This document shows, in pieces, positions 23,943 through 36,820 of a stretch of 64,000 nucleotides of DNA. A program made the translations under genes and the position numbers. Position 1 is the first letter of the stretch. Each line of letters opens with the position of its first letter. Source of the DNA: Jackrogersella multiformis (Eukaryota; Ascomycota; Sordariomycetes; Xylariales; Hypoxylaceae); the NCBI GenBank assembly GCA_902806575.1, contig CADCXD010000010.1, positions 2,604,001 to 2,668,000 on the forward strand, written 5' to 3'. Under the pieces are notes generated by a model that searched no databases, was not told where the DNA came from, and saw nothing but the letters and a program-made list of their open reading frames with translations.

Positions 23943-26900
23943 ATGGGTGACTCACCAGACAAATCGTCTCAACAAGAGGCATCAAAAAAGCCTCCCGTGA
24001 ACCAGCAAGAACTGGACGATATGATGGTAAGTCATGTTCTCATCTCAGTCTCTCCGTTTGTTCTCATCATCATATTTGGGGCCATAAGACACAATAATGT
24101 GAGGACTGAGACAGAAGACACATGAAGCTGACTTCTGCAATAGTTTGACCTCGGCAATTGTCGACTCGAGGAATTGGCCAAGGATGGTGCTACAAGCAGA
24201 TCTCGCCCTCGTCAAAGCTTTCAAGTTGACCGTGATCCATCTTCATCTTCATCTTCAATGCAACAAGGTAAAGATCGAGTGGCTGACCCGGCGGCTGAAA
24301 AGTGGAAGAGTAAGTCATATATATTAACCCTTGACCCTGACAGGTTGTGAGCTTAGCATACTAATCCATGATAAAAGATGCGTGGGCCCAAGGTGTTTTC
24401 GACGATGATGACTACCAGGCAGTCAAAGACCTTGACTCGCTTGATGATGGCAATGCTCATCGTCGTAATAGGGAAGCTTCCAATATCATTAGGAAGGTAG
24501 TGAAGCGTATCCCACACTATGACCCAATGTATGTCATTCTTATATCATTCCAATATTGCTTCAATGCTAACGTGGCGATAGGAATCCCGTTCACTCCCAG
24601 AACAGGCAGAGACAAGAACCTCGACCCGTCCCTAAATCCTTCCCTCGACCCTTCGGTCAAGTACGCCAGGAGACATCGCTTGGTGGCATAGTACCACCAG
24701 GGGGCCAGGTTAAACGATGGGACCCCAAGCAAAAAGGGAAGGCAAGTGTACCATCTTATTCGACTTCGACGAACAACACGTCTGGCATAGGACGTGGCGT
24801 AGGGCGTGATGTGCCGGCCCGAGTAGGATTACAACCAGGATCACAACCCGGACCGTCCGCACCGGGAGGACTGGGCCGCGGTGCTCCACAGCGCGCACAG
24901 CAGCCAGCTATTGTTACCGGTGGGCGAGGATACAATGCTGCTGTTGGTACGTCAAGCCAACCACATCCCATTGCAAGATTTCCTCCTCCTGCACCACCCA
25001 AGCCTGTAACTCCAGCTGTACCCCCTAAGGCCGTAACTCCGCCCGCAACTGGCGTACCTTCACCCGCAACTGGCATACCTTCCGTAGTAGTGTCACATTA
25101 CGACGATAACGCAAATTCGACAAGAGCCACTGTTTGGTCGAATGATACGGCTAAGAAAGAAACCGTGGGCGTGGCTCAAAACTCTGGAACTGGTGCGGTT
25201 GAGCGACCCAGTCGGACGGGTGATGACAATCATCTTCGTCCTCACCAGCGAGGCTTAGTAACAATCCCACAACAAACGGTTGAATCTGCACCAAAAGTCA
25301 CCAGCCGCACAAGCCAGCCCCAGAATTCTAGCAGCGACGTGGTTCGAAGTGTAGAACCTGCTGAGCCAGGACGTATTCTCTACCGCGAGGAGGATACTGG
25401 TGTCGTGATCACTGTTGGTCAAGATTCGCAGATTACTCGCGGCAGGATTTCGATCTACGAACTACCCGGAGGAACCATCGTAATATGGGAGATAAGTACT
25501 GACGAACATGTGGTGAGGGGAGATATTCGTTACTGCATAGCTCCATATCAGTATGGAAGCAGTATGCATCTTCGACGGCAAGACGAGAATAGCACTGAAG
25601 TAAAGTCTAGCGTCTTAAGATTCGCCGGTATTCCAGGTGTGCAGAAGTTCGTCCAAGCATTGAACTTTCACCGAGACAAACAGGTTGATGCCACTACACC
25701 AAGACTCAAGGAGACTATAACTGAGAAGTCCATTGATACCAGCCACCTTGACCCTCTTGAAGGAACTTCTTCTAGCTCTGAAGATCTTGGCCTATCGGAG
25801 CACCAAACACAACCGTTCACAGTAGACTCCAATGGCGGCCGTACCGAGTTATCTCATCTTCAAGGAGAGCCTTCATCTATAGAGAAGAATGAAGCCACGT
25901 CCTCCGCGGTGGTTAGCAGAGACGAAAATGGTTCCCAATCTGAGGCTCGCCAGCAGTCGACGGCTATACAGGAGGAAAGAATCACACAAGCTATGGTGGT
26001 TGCACTCTGCTCTGACGTGGACGAGATCGAGGCGATTCCTCTCGGAAAAGATATGCCACAAGACTCCCTTAGCATACTTTCCACCTTGACAAGCCAGGAT
26101 TACAAGCGCATGATTGAAGAGTGCCACCATATCGTGCAGCACCTTGAGTCCCGCTTTGTTTCGTCTGTAGTCTCGTGGACGAAACATACAGCAATCCAAA
26201 TTGCGGCCAGCCAACTGATGCGAGATGATGGCTTCAAGGCTTTGGAATGGCAAGAGCAGAAAAAGGCATGCGCAATAGTGTATAGAAATATCCTACACGG
26301 TGATGGCCGAATCGTTCGCCCGGTCGAACAGCTCACCAAATTGCGACCCATCAGAAGCTCATGTCCATTCAAAGTGAGCGAGTTTAACGAGTACATCCGC
26401 ACGTTAAACCAAAACGACAGCTCCAGCCTCGCAATTCCGTCTATGCCTTCTCGCACTTCGGGTAGCACCTATGGCGTCGATTCGAAAGACGCAGAAGCAG
26501 TGAGCAGGCGTGCGCAGGAAGAGGCGCAGGAAGAGGCGCAGCGACGTGTAGATGAAGAACGAAAACTCAAGGAACTCAAGGAGAATGCCCAGATATGCAT
26601 AGACGATAAAAAAGGCACGACGTCCAAGTTCCTGACCGTCATGGGAATGCACTTGAATAAAAGTCCAGCAGCAAAATCCTCTCACAATCATTCCGCAGAT
26701 GAGGAGGATGAGATCCAGTCCTCGACAGCCCTTTTAGACAGGACCAACTCTCAGGTGTCTGTTGCGGCTACAGACAAACTCGCCAAGACAAGTAAATCCC
26801 CTATAGATTATTCTCCCTTGCGCGGCCTCGGTGGTTTTGACCATGCTTCATCTAGCGAACAGGGACAAGGTGCACCTGCTCCGCCTTCGTTTCTGGGTTA

Positions 26901-27105
26901 CAGAGTGACCGGTTCACTGGCATCTACTCCACAGGCTGATGCATCCCCAGTCCCACGCACCGGTTCGTTAGGTGCTACTAGTACCCCATCTTATCGTCTT
27001 CCTCTGGGAGAAAACATCCCCAGTACCTCTCATCAAGCATATGAGTCAAATGGGTCGCCATCTAGCCCACGTGTAAGCCATCGCGGCTCTAACACCGATT
27101 GGTAA
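23943..27105 (+). CDS. Large, mostly disordered protein with two conserved-looking segments
   Basis: Four exons (23943-24026, 24144-24309, 24378-24528, 24582-27105) join into a 974-residue frame; phases and GTAAGT/GTATGT donors with TAG/AAG acceptors agree at all three introns. Residues 1-390 are low-complexity (Pro, Gly, Gln, Ser). A beta-rich block starts near residue 398 (ILYREEDTGVVITVG) and runs to about 500, ending in a short helix (GVQKFVQALNF); this is compatible with a PH-like fold but not proven. Residues ~600-745 are helical and well ordered (MIEECHHIVQHLESRFVSSV, EQKKACAIVYRNIL). A charged coiled-coil (RRAQEEAQEEAQRRVDEE) lies at about 776-803, then a disordered Ser-rich tail. No named domain is recognised and no enzyme motif is seen. 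A scaffold role is possible but unproven. Confidence 0.82.
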
Positions 27106-29903
27106 CATACTAATCTTGGCCGCAATTAGAACTCAGTATTGAGCTGCGGACAACCCAACATAAGAAATTTGAGCCCCGTCTCGGAGATGAGAAGACGATT
27201 TGAGACATTGAAGTTGAGAAATTGAGGTTGAGAAATTCCCGTCCCCATTGAATCTTCTACTCGATGAGGTCGGATAGGGTCGATGAGAGCACTGGGGTCT
27301 TTTACATCACATAAATGAATCCCAACGAACCGAGTCTCTAATCACAACCAAACAACCCTACCACAATTCCCTTTTTAGTGCTTCTCTTATAAGCACCTCC
27401 CTAAAGCTTTAGGAGTATATTGGAACAAAGATGTCCATAGAGATTGGGATAATGCAGCCCAGGGCAGGATTTTTCGACATATTCTCGAGTGCGACGACTT
27501 GTTTTCTTTTATTTTTCTTTCCTAGTTTGGCCATTTTACATGGACGTTGTTGTGTTGATATTTGACTCGTTTGTGCCGGAGCAGAAGGCGATATGCTGAA
27601 TGTGGCAAAGCAGGGACGAATGATCTCGGATTGCTGGGAACTGTCCTACTGTTTGTCCTTCTTGAAGACGAAGCGAGACAAACCATCTTTCGTCGAGAAA
27701 AAAGCAAACCAGGCTACGTTGTAGGAGAGCAAGGGTTGGGAGGGCAAAGAAGGCCGAGCTGAATCGTACCACTTCCCGTGATGGCATGGATGGTTGGAGG
27801 GGTTGCTAATTTCTTCTTTTCGGAGAGCCTCATGATATTTGAGGAGTACGACAGTACGACCCCACGCAGCTGTCAAAGGGTTACCATCAAAAACATCCGA
27901 GAAGCCATGATGAGAACTCTCGAGCTACTATTTTCCTCTAGGATCTCCATATGAGGACGACGAGTGCTTAAGATACTGCGATGGGGGATATTGTGCGTAA
28001 TGGGTGTGTAATGCTAGATAGTCTACATAATGAGAAGCTGAGGTCTGCGATAATATTGCATTATCCAATTGGAAAATGTGGAACACGTAGTAGTGAATAC
28101 TATGGGGTGCTTTAACAAGCCATGTACAAATAGAGTAAAGTCAACCCCGTCTGCGCTACTAGTCAGATCGTGAGGCTTGGCGACTCAGATAGTGTACGTT
28201 AGGTATGTACGTACAAATCCGTTGGCACCAATGGTTTATATCTACCGCCTACCTAGGTACCTATGTAATCTAGGTACTATGTACTTAAAGTAAGCTTACA
28301 TCCATGGATATGGAATTTGTACAGCTTTATGGATAACATACGTATTTATGTAGGTACCTAGGTACCAACACGTATGTATGTATATACTGCATCTACACTA
28401 TATATGCGGCTTAGTTACGAGCAGGTTGATTACCGGTAGGCTAGGTACCTACCTAAGAATTGTGTCCTATCAAGAGGCGGTCACGTTGCGTCTATCACGA
28501 CGGCTATTGCTACTTACGAATTCGACCCTAGCGGGTGGCCAGTCAGAAGGGCGGACGGGGGGAAGGGCCCTTAGACGGTTGCTGCGTTGGTGACTTGTGA
28601 CTTGGGTTTTGTCTTTTTCCTTTCTTTCTTTTTTTGCGATTCCCCACATGTGTAAGTAAGGTGTACATATATGGACGAGGGGTCGTGGATTGACGAGAAG
28701 TGATTAAGAATGTTGTTTATGCGTACTTGTTGTCTTTAAAAGTTGTAAGTACTTAAATGCTTATAAGCGCTTATATAATTTACCAGGAAATGGCTAAGAT
28801 TTTCGTACAAAGGTCTATTAAAAACTAGATATAATTATCGAGTAAAAGGTAGTTGCATCTGTTCGTATCGAGGCGACAACGTAGGTAAAGTATCTGGTTA
28901 TGCGATTTATTATGACGAGTAGGTACAATATTACATAAGGTGGTATGAACATTGAATGACAAAGTATTATAGGTACTTAGGTACATATATTTACTATTAC
29001 TACGGCAGCCACAGGAAACAGGTACCCATTCTTATCGTCGAGGTAACCAATTATATGGCGGGGTATATTGGAGATTTTGGGGCCTGACTGGGCACTTGGC
29101 CATTAGGATTTGCCTAAGCCTAAGCAGCTACCTACCTAGGTACCTATGTAGTACACTAGGTAGGTAGCACATGCGACCACCAGACAACCTTGAACCTTAC
29201 GTTTTACTACTATGTACCTATGTAGAGCCATCGTTTATTCCTTGGACCTTGTCTTGAACCATTTCATCCACACATCCACACATCCACACACACATATCAT
29301 ACCTAGGAGGTCTCCATACATCCACACATCCATACATATATCGTACATACCTTAGCACTTAGGTATACGCACACATAACACAAATCCCTCCAAATCCCAA
29401 ATCCCTAATCCACTCGAACCAAATGAAATGAATAGTCACCTTCGATTCTAACATATTACATATTACTTTCTTTTAAGAAAGACTTGCGCTACCATCCCCC
29501 CCGTCAAGTCAATGCGCGAGCAATATTAAGGCACCCTTTTTTTATTTACTTATTTATTCTACCTAGGCCTAGGCTTGGAATAGCTTGGAACCAGGACAGA
29601 ATAAGTAGCGACAAGTCAACAACATTCTTTTTATTCTCCATTCTCCCATTTTTCCATTTTCCATTCCCCACCAGCTTCACTCTTCCACACTCCTCGCCCT
29701 CTATTCCCAACGACCCGTCCCGTCCCGTTCCATCCTATCGTCATTCTTCCGTCCAGTACTAGGATAGGACTAGTCACCGTCCTCGACACCGATTAAAACC
29801 TATCGACGATTCATTTACTCGCATCTGCATCATCATCATCGGGGAGGAAGGATAGCCGACCAACATCATACACATCGTACTCAAATACGCCCCGTTAGCG
29901 ATA
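27106..29903. other. 2.8 kb intergenic, no gene supported
   Basis: Holds the 3' UTR of the preceding gene and the long promoter/5' leader of STS1. ORFs at 27522-27876 and 29484-29762 overlap on both strands and show no coding character. Dense TACCTAGGTA words lie at 28245-28262, 28351-28366, 28440-28455 and 29130-29165. A CACATCCA-type short repeat runs at 29266-29345, and pyrimidine-rich leader tracts at 29620-29720. Confidence 0.55.
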
Positions 29904-30890
29904 ATGAACGTACTGCTGTCGCCACAGCCGCCGTCCTTCTTCTCTCATCAACACGAACATAGCCGACGATCTCCTTCCCGCTCAAGTACGTAGACATTTA
30001 GTTGTTAGAAAAAACCGGATCACCATCTAACAATCACCTTAATAGTGTCTCAATTTCATAATGCCATGCCTGCGAACCGAAAGCGAAAAGCCGAGGATGA
30101 TGGCGATGAAATGTCCGTTTCGCCTACAAGCTCTCCCGCATTTCAGTCTCGGCAGCTCGCTCCCAGACCGTCGAAAAAGGTCCGATCAAACGAAGTAGCG
30201 GGGCGGCCTCTCTCCCTCCCTCGACTCCTCGAGACCCTCGACGCCGCACAGCTCCGAATGGTCCTGCAGACAATTTGTGAGCGACAACCGGAAATCGGAG
30301 AGGAGGTCGTGAAGAGTGCCCCGAGACCAACTGTCGAATGCGCCCTGCAGGTGTTGAAGGAATACCAGGATAAGCTACGAGATGCATTCCCTTACGGCGA
30401 TTCGAGTTCCGACTATACCTACTACCGAGTCAAGCAGCCACTGCTCGCACTCGTCGATGCCCTCGCCGATTTTACACCCCAATATCTCCCACCTAACGAG
30501 ACGAGTGCCAACACCTCATTACAATATCTGGACGGCGTCACCAAGATAGTCCACAGCTTGCCTGAGTGGGAAAGCCAAAGCCATCGATATCACAAGGAGA
30601 ATACCTACGACGAGATATCGAAAGCTTGGGCCCTGGTAATCAACGAGGCATCGAAGAAGGGGGCAGGTTTTATCTTGCACTCTGGCGGCTGGGATCAAAC
30701 TCTGGCGAAGCACAATCAGCAATCGGGTGGCAGGTTAGGGGCGGCAATCTCGTCCATGACGGCAAATCTCGGATGGGTTGGCGGAGGACCAAGTGGCGGA
30801 GCTCCAAATACGTCAAACGGCCAGGGCTCGATTCTAGACCAATTGATGGCCGGAAACTATGGATCGCCCGTTCGAGTTGGGCCGTGGTAG
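29904..30890 (+). CDS. STS1: Proteasome nuclear tether Sts1/Cut8
   Basis: It encodes a 308-residue Sts1/Cut8-family protein, which anchors the 26S proteasome at the nuclear envelope and links it to nuclear protein turnover. Two exons, 29904-29985 and 30046-30890, with a 60-nt intron (GTACGT..TAG); the splice falls inside an ATG codon. The start gives MNVLLSPQPPSFF, typical of the fungal family. A basic nuclear-localisation-like stretch (NRKRK) follows, then a second basic cluster (RPSKKVR). The helical Cut8 domain spans about residues 85-260, with LLETLDAAQLRMVLQTIC, RPTVECALQVL and LPEWESQSHRYHKENTYDEI. The C-terminus is Gly/Ser-rich. Length and order agree with the family; nothing is damaged. 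Confidence 0.92.
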
Positions 30891-32344
30891 GGCTCCGCGC
30901 CAGCAGAGGATACGGACATGGAGGACCTTTGAGAGCATGAAAAATTAACGAGCAAAATGACTAGCATCAATGCCAAGCATCTAGCATGTGGTTGATTTGG
31001 CAATCATGCGTTTGGGCGTAGAGAGGAAGGGGGACGCATTTGCACATATCACCACCAACCAAACTCGCAATGAGATTACGATGAACATTGATTTTACTTC
31101 CTTTTCGTTTAGGGGCATCGCACGGGTTCATAGATTTGATTGGCCAAGGGTTTTTTGTCTTGCAGGGCTTCCGCACCGGCGTTCTAGTAGTACTGTTGTT
31201 GTCATCGTCGTCGTCATCATCATCGTCGTCAACATTAACATAGTTGATTTACGTCTCCCCCTTTTTTTTCCTAACCTCCTTGATATCCCACACCTTTTTC
31301 CTCGACCTTATCCCCCCCAACCATCAATCACTCTTGCATATGTTGGCCGTCGGTTGGATTCTCGTACCGGCTGACCCGTTATCCATCCGTCTGTCTGTCT
31401 CTCCTGTCTCTCGGAGGTAGAGAGGAAACGAGGGAAGAAGGAAGGGAGTAGGAAAATCGACTTTGCACTTGCCGCCGCCTTCATACACCATGTACATACA
31501 TACGCATACACATACACGCGCACGCTGCATAGGCTCCGTTCGCGATGGCATGGGCGCACACACTATGGGGCGTAGATGGATGGATAGATGGATGGGTGGA
31601 GGGTTGTTAGCTTAGCTTAGCTTAGGTTGGGGTCTTAATTCACGGCTGCGAGGCTGGCTGCTACAACACTACATACGTCGATGGCGTGAGTCTATCTGTC
31701 TTGCTTGTCTTGCTTGTCTTGCTTGTCTTGCTTGTCTTGCTTGTGAGGTGCTGACGGGTTGATTATGCCGATTAAGAGGCTTAAGTACCTAAATGTGATA
31801 GGTGTGGTTTGTGTGCTTAAGGTGGGAGATGGTGCGTCGATGGTGTGAATAGGGGGTGGGGGCCGTGGTAAGTCGACCCCTATTCGTGGGTTATTGAAGT
31901 GGTTTATAATTGGTGAAGCAGGTAGGTAACACAGAAACTACATGATTTTTGCCGTTGAATTTGTAGGTACATGCAATAGTATAGTGCTGCTCATCTGTTT
32001 TTACACCATGATCGGCGCGTAAGTGTTATAATTGCTTTTTATCAAGCAGCTGTGGCTGTATTGGAAACCCCGAGATTGGCTAATAGGAACGCCACAAGAC
32101 AGTCGGCGACCCCGTGTAGAAGTGGATGGCGCCGACAACTTTGACTGCCTGACCGATATCATGAGGACTTCCCTGTTTCCCCTTTCATACCTTCCTTCTA
32201 CACCTTCACCACCTGTCGTTGATCTCCTAAATCTCCGCTGCAATCATAGTGTATCCCCCTTTTTCTACCCACGAGATCCTTTTTCTTGCTGAAAGAATCA
32301 TTACATGACATTCCACGGCCATTGCTACGAGCAACAATCCCACC
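30891..32344. other. Intergenic with simple repeats
   Basis: 3' UTR of STS1 and promoter of the ankyrin gene. Contains GTCGTCATCATC-type repeats at 31196-31235, GATGGATGGATA-type repeats near 31575-31600, and a 9-bp minisatellite listed separately. Frames at 30988-31374 and 31308-31563 are driven by these low-complexity tracts and are not genes. Confidence 0.55.
31699..31743. repeat. 9-bp minisatellite, five perfect copies
   Basis: The unit TCTTGCTTG is repeated exactly five times with no mismatch. A nearby TTAGC tract at 31607-31624 is a separate short repeat. It lies between STS1 and the ankyrin gene, outside any coding frame. Confidence 0.9.
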
Positions 32345-35300
32345 ATGGCTCTCGAAGGTGGGACGGGAGCCGAGTCGGGACCTTCCGACACCCCTGAATC
32401 CGATGAGCCCTCTAAGGCCTTCATAGATGGCGACCGGACTCCATTGCATAGATTTCTTCTGACGCACGACGACGACGAAGACTACGATAGTAATGAGCTC
32501 TCTAAGCTACTCAACAAGAAGGATATGAGTACTCGTTCCAAAAGCGATAATGACCGAACCCCACTTCATATCGCGGTACGGCGAAACATGCGAAAGGCAG
32601 TTGAGCAGCTGCTAGACGCAGGAGCGCCAGTCTCGGTACCAGACTATGGTGAAGAACACCCCCTTCACTGCGCATGTATATATGGGCATCAACAAATCGC
32701 GAGGCTACTGCTAGATCATAAAGCAGAGATTGAAGCTAAAAATTGGATTGGAAGAACTCCTTTGATAAACGCATGCAGTTCTGGCGATGCAGAGGTCGTT
32801 CAACTACTTCTAGAGAGTGGTGCAGATACTCAGGCCGTTGATAAACTGGGAAGGTCACCCTTGTATTGGGCAAGTTCGACTGGGAGCAAAAACGTGGTAG
32901 AACTCCTTCTTAGGAAAGATCGAACCAATATCGATCAGGCCGATGAATATGGCCGGACTCCGTTATACGAGGCCGTTTTGATGGGCAACAAAGAGATTGC
33001 TGAGTACCTTATAAGTCAAGAAGCAGATACTAACAAACCTGATGAAGCTGGAATAACTCCCCTTATGATCGCAAGTAGTCGCGGCTATGCTTCTATTATT
33101 TCTTCTTTGTTGAAGCGCGGGGCTGATTGCAATTTGTTGTCGAACGAAAAAATGACCACATTGATGTATGCTTGCAACAGAGGAAAACTGGAAGTCGTGA
33201 AAGTGCTCCTCGAATGTGGGAATCTCACAAGTATCAACCAAACAGACAGCCAGGGGTGTAACGCTTTGCACATTGCTAGCATGAAAGGCTACGCCTATGT
33301 CGTAGAGTTGCTACTAGAGAAGAATGCAGCATTTGATCCAGCTGACGCCGAAGGCATGACGGCGTTACATCACGCAAGTGAGGCTAGTCAAGGGGACTCC
33401 CAAGATCTATATAATCCTGATGCAGATACTGTAAAAGAAGAGGTGTTGCCGTCTGACTCCGGTCAGTATTGCATGGTAATCAACCTTCTTCTCAAAAAGG
33501 GGGCCAATCTTGGGGCGAAGACCAAGAACGGAGAAACTGCACTGCATATTGCGGCAAAGTACGAAGGTCCAAGAAGAATTCAGGTGATTCTGAGGAAAAT
33601 GAAGAATGCTCGGGACCACAATATTCAGGACGCCAAAGGCAGGACAGCACTATGTGTGGCGTTCCAAGAAGATAAGCCAGATAACATGAGACACTTGTTG
33701 AAGGAGGCGACCTATGCCGACTTTGGAAAACATGACATCGAGGAGGCCATCATCTGGGCATCCAAGAGTGCAAACAAACACGACATTGCAAGTCTTCTGT
33801 TCACGAAGAGCAATATATGGGCTCATGAACCCAAGCCTAACGGTTCGAAACTATGGAGTGCTATCGAATGGGCAGCTCACAAGGAACTGCCTATAATACT
33901 CTGGTTACTCCTATCTAACTCGACGCCGAGTCCTGATATAGATGCAAGCCGAAAGGTAGCATTGGACAGAGTCAAAAAATCAATCGGCAGTGTGGCTGAA
34001 AGAAATGTCGAAATACGCCAAACCAGAGACAGGGACAGAGACAGGGACAAAAATACACCATCCATAAATCAGATGCAGGGGGGCATGTCATCTGATAATA
34101 AAACCCTCGTCAGAGACATATTGCAGGATCCCCCCTTTACGCAAACATCTAGACCTAGGGAGGCTTTCAAAACCCCTACAATTGGCACGATATCTACAAG
34201 AGCCGTAAATCAATTTGAAGTGGCCGTTATGGAATTCTATAATGACAAGGGCGAGTCAGGATTCCTTAGACGGTTTAGAAGCGTCAAGGAGGTCATTTAC
34301 GACAAAGGGCCTAAAAAGATATTACAAGAGGCAAAGGCCAATTTGCAGTCACTGGGGCGGTCGAAAGGACTGGAAAATGCCTTGGCGCCAAATAAGATGT
34401 ACATCAATGACGACAATCAAAAGTTTATGTGGATTCACTTGCCGGCGACGAATGTAAGTTTGGTGATCGTGTCTCTTCAACTAGTGTGATACTCGCTAAT
34501 TAGCAACAGGTAGTATGGATGAATGTATGTATCTCTTGCATTAAATAACCTTTACAACCTTGTTGTGACAAGCATGGTATAAACGACATAGTATAGTACT
34601 GACTAATTTCATAGGACCTTTTGAAGAGAGTCTTGATAGACCAAGGTTGCAGTGAGGACGATTTCTACAAAATGAGCTCGTTCTTTCAAGACAGCTGGTT
34701 TGAAATCCCAGATAGGAAATCTCAATCACGATTCATGAGGCCCCGGTGTGTTGTGAGTGATGGCAAAATAATTAAATCATATTCGTCAGTCAGTTATGAG
34801 TATTCTAACCCACATTGCACCAGGTGGATGATAATCAGACGAATAATAATCAGACGAATAATAATCAGACGAATGATGAAAAGACCAAACAGTATGATGT
34901 GAAGAATTGCAAGGCAATTTACGTGAGGATAGGTACCTCACGAAACATTGTTTCAGGTTCTGACTGGATATTTAGATGCCATATCTTACATTCTCAGAAG
35001 AATTTCATGAAACGAAAGATACAAAGGATGAACCAACTGGAAACCAACAGACAGTAAAGCAAGATCAAAAGAATGAAACGATTAAGAGCTTAAAGGAGGC
35101 GAAGAAAAAATATGAAACACTGTTTAATGTCTACAAAGACCGAGTTCACGGGTCCCCAACACTTGACGAGTCATACTACCATTTCGCATCCGATAAGGAT
35201 TCTCAGGGATACCAAAAGGACCGGAATAAGTCCCAAGTTGTTACCAAGATCATACGCCAAAAAGAAATATCCCAATCTCAAGAATCCCAATCTCAAGAAG

Positions 35301-36820
35301 AGAGATCTCAACACTGAACACTTCTTAGAGTGAACCAATTATGGATTTGGGTAATTGATAGCCGTACGTCATCCACTGGTTTAGCTCGTTATTCATTCAC
35401 AATACTAATGTATCTCAAAGAGCTTCTAATTACTTCTACTACACATCCTGTTGACAAAATGGAAGATTCCATATTGGTAGATATTCTTGGCTATCTTAAC
35501 AAGAGGGCTGAAGCTGGAGGAAGTCTTTCTCAGCCTGGTTCCGCGGCTGAGATGAGTAGAATTCTTGTCGACTACTGCATTGGCTTTTATGAACGAGACA
35601 AAGTGGACCAGAGTCGCCAGACAGATCAATCAATCCGTCAGATCTTTTCAAACGTCATAAATAATATTGTTCGTCATAATCAACCTTTCATCCACCCGGA
35701 AAATCCTTTAAAGCATACATCTATCTTAGAGGACATATTGAGGTGCAATTCTAACATTGTCGTTAATAGGCAATCAAAGAAGCAATCCTATATGAGAGTT
35801 TCAGCCGGCAGAAGAATGAGACCGAGAGCAGGAAGAAAGTCGAGCCTGAAGGCAAGATTAAAGGCAAGATTAAAGGCACGATAAAGGCTAAGAGAGAGAA
35901 AAAGGTTAATATGAAGAAAGTGAGATCTACCGAAACGATTCAAGACGCTATCAAAGAAGCAGCTAGACTTTCCTGCGACATCAAAGATATCCGAGATGAG
36001 CTCAACATGCTCAAGACTATTGCTGCCTATCAGAAAGGCGTTCAGGATAGACTGAATGTAGTGTTAGCTAATGGTAACCAGTCAAAAGCTACCATTGCAA
36101 TAGATTCCGGTCTGTCGGCAGCTTATATTGTCAGCGACATTATGGAGATGGATAAAGCTGCCGATCGAATCCATTCAGCTGTAGGAGTAACACCGTTTAT
36201 TGTATTAAGATTAGGTTGGGACTAACTCATAAATCATAGGTGGAAACGATTATAGCGCTGGAGCAAAACGAGATTGCCAATTTACAAGCGGAAGAAGGTG
36301 TAAGACAAGGTCGAACTCTCATGGTTTTCACTGTCATTACTATCATATTTGTGAGTAACTCACCCCCCCGGGTCTCTCTGTCTCTCTTGTGTATATATAA
36401 GTGTGCTCGTGATAAAATAAGTTCAACATTAATCTAACCACTTTCTAGTTACCCCTTTCGTTTCTCTCATCCCTCTTCGCCCTCGACGTCGCGTCCTTTC
36501 AACAAACTCCGAGTTGGGCGTTTGCTGTCATATGTAGGCCTAAACCCAAATCTTTTATGACAAGGCTGTGTTAATAACACCTAATACTAGTTGTGGTGTC
36601 TTTCGCCGTCTTCGCCCCCCTGGCCTCATACGCAATTTGGTCGGACAGCTTTATGAAATTATATCGCCAATTGGTAGGAAATGAAAACAATGGGGAAATT
36701 GAGAACAAGTCGGGGGAAGGGGATAATAACAATCGCCGAACCAAAACTGGCATTTGGTCAACTTGTGGTTTGCGGAAGAGAAGAGGAAATCAGTCGGTGA
36801 AAGGGGAAGAGCATGTATGA
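32345..36820 (+). CDS. Ankyrin-repeat / CorA-like membrane protein with in-frame stop
   Basis: Exon 32345-34453 encodes about ten ankyrin repeats (residues ~70-460, e.g. DRTPLHIAV, GRTPLINACSSG) and an Arg/Asp run. Further exons are 34510-34524 (15 nt), 34615-34752, 34824-34922, 34976-35363, 35421 to about 35750, then about 35900-36180, 36240-36350, 36449-36533 and 36591-36820. The later exons match the fungal CorA-like module: MPYLTF, TLDESYYHF, RVNQLWIWVID, STTHPVDKMEDS, DIKDIRDELNMLKTI. It ends in two membrane helices (VFTVITIIF/LPLSFLSSLF and WAFAVI/FVVSFAVFAPLA), presumably a plasma- or vacuolar-membrane protein. A TGA at 35315-35317 stops the frame just before RVNQLW, and the frame changes between 35750 and 35910 without a convincing intron. 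Translation to the stop gives 900 residues without membrane helices. The CorA GMN signature reads Ala-Leu-Asp at 36479-36487. It may be an ankyrin-only protein or a recent pseudogene. Confidence 0.72.
34827..34871 (+). repeat. In-frame 15-bp tandem repeat, three copies
   Basis: Three 15-bp units encode D-D-N-Q-T once and N-N-N-Q-T twice inside a 99-nt exon of the ankyrin/CorA gene. The unit length is a multiple of three, so copy-number change would not disturb the frame. Confidence 0.85.

Noticed and set aside
31197..31235. Possible CRISPR or structured array in GTCGTCATCATC repeats
   Set aside because: Simple trinucleotide-type repeats in a eukaryotic 3' flank, with no spacer structure.
35315..35320. 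Programmed stop-codon readthrough at the ankyrin/CorA TGA
   Set aside because: The following bases are ACA, not the CTA context known for efficient fungal readthrough.
35751..35777. 27-nt GT..AG intron in the ankyrin/CorA gene
   Set aside because: Too short for fungal splicing, and it would not restore the frame.
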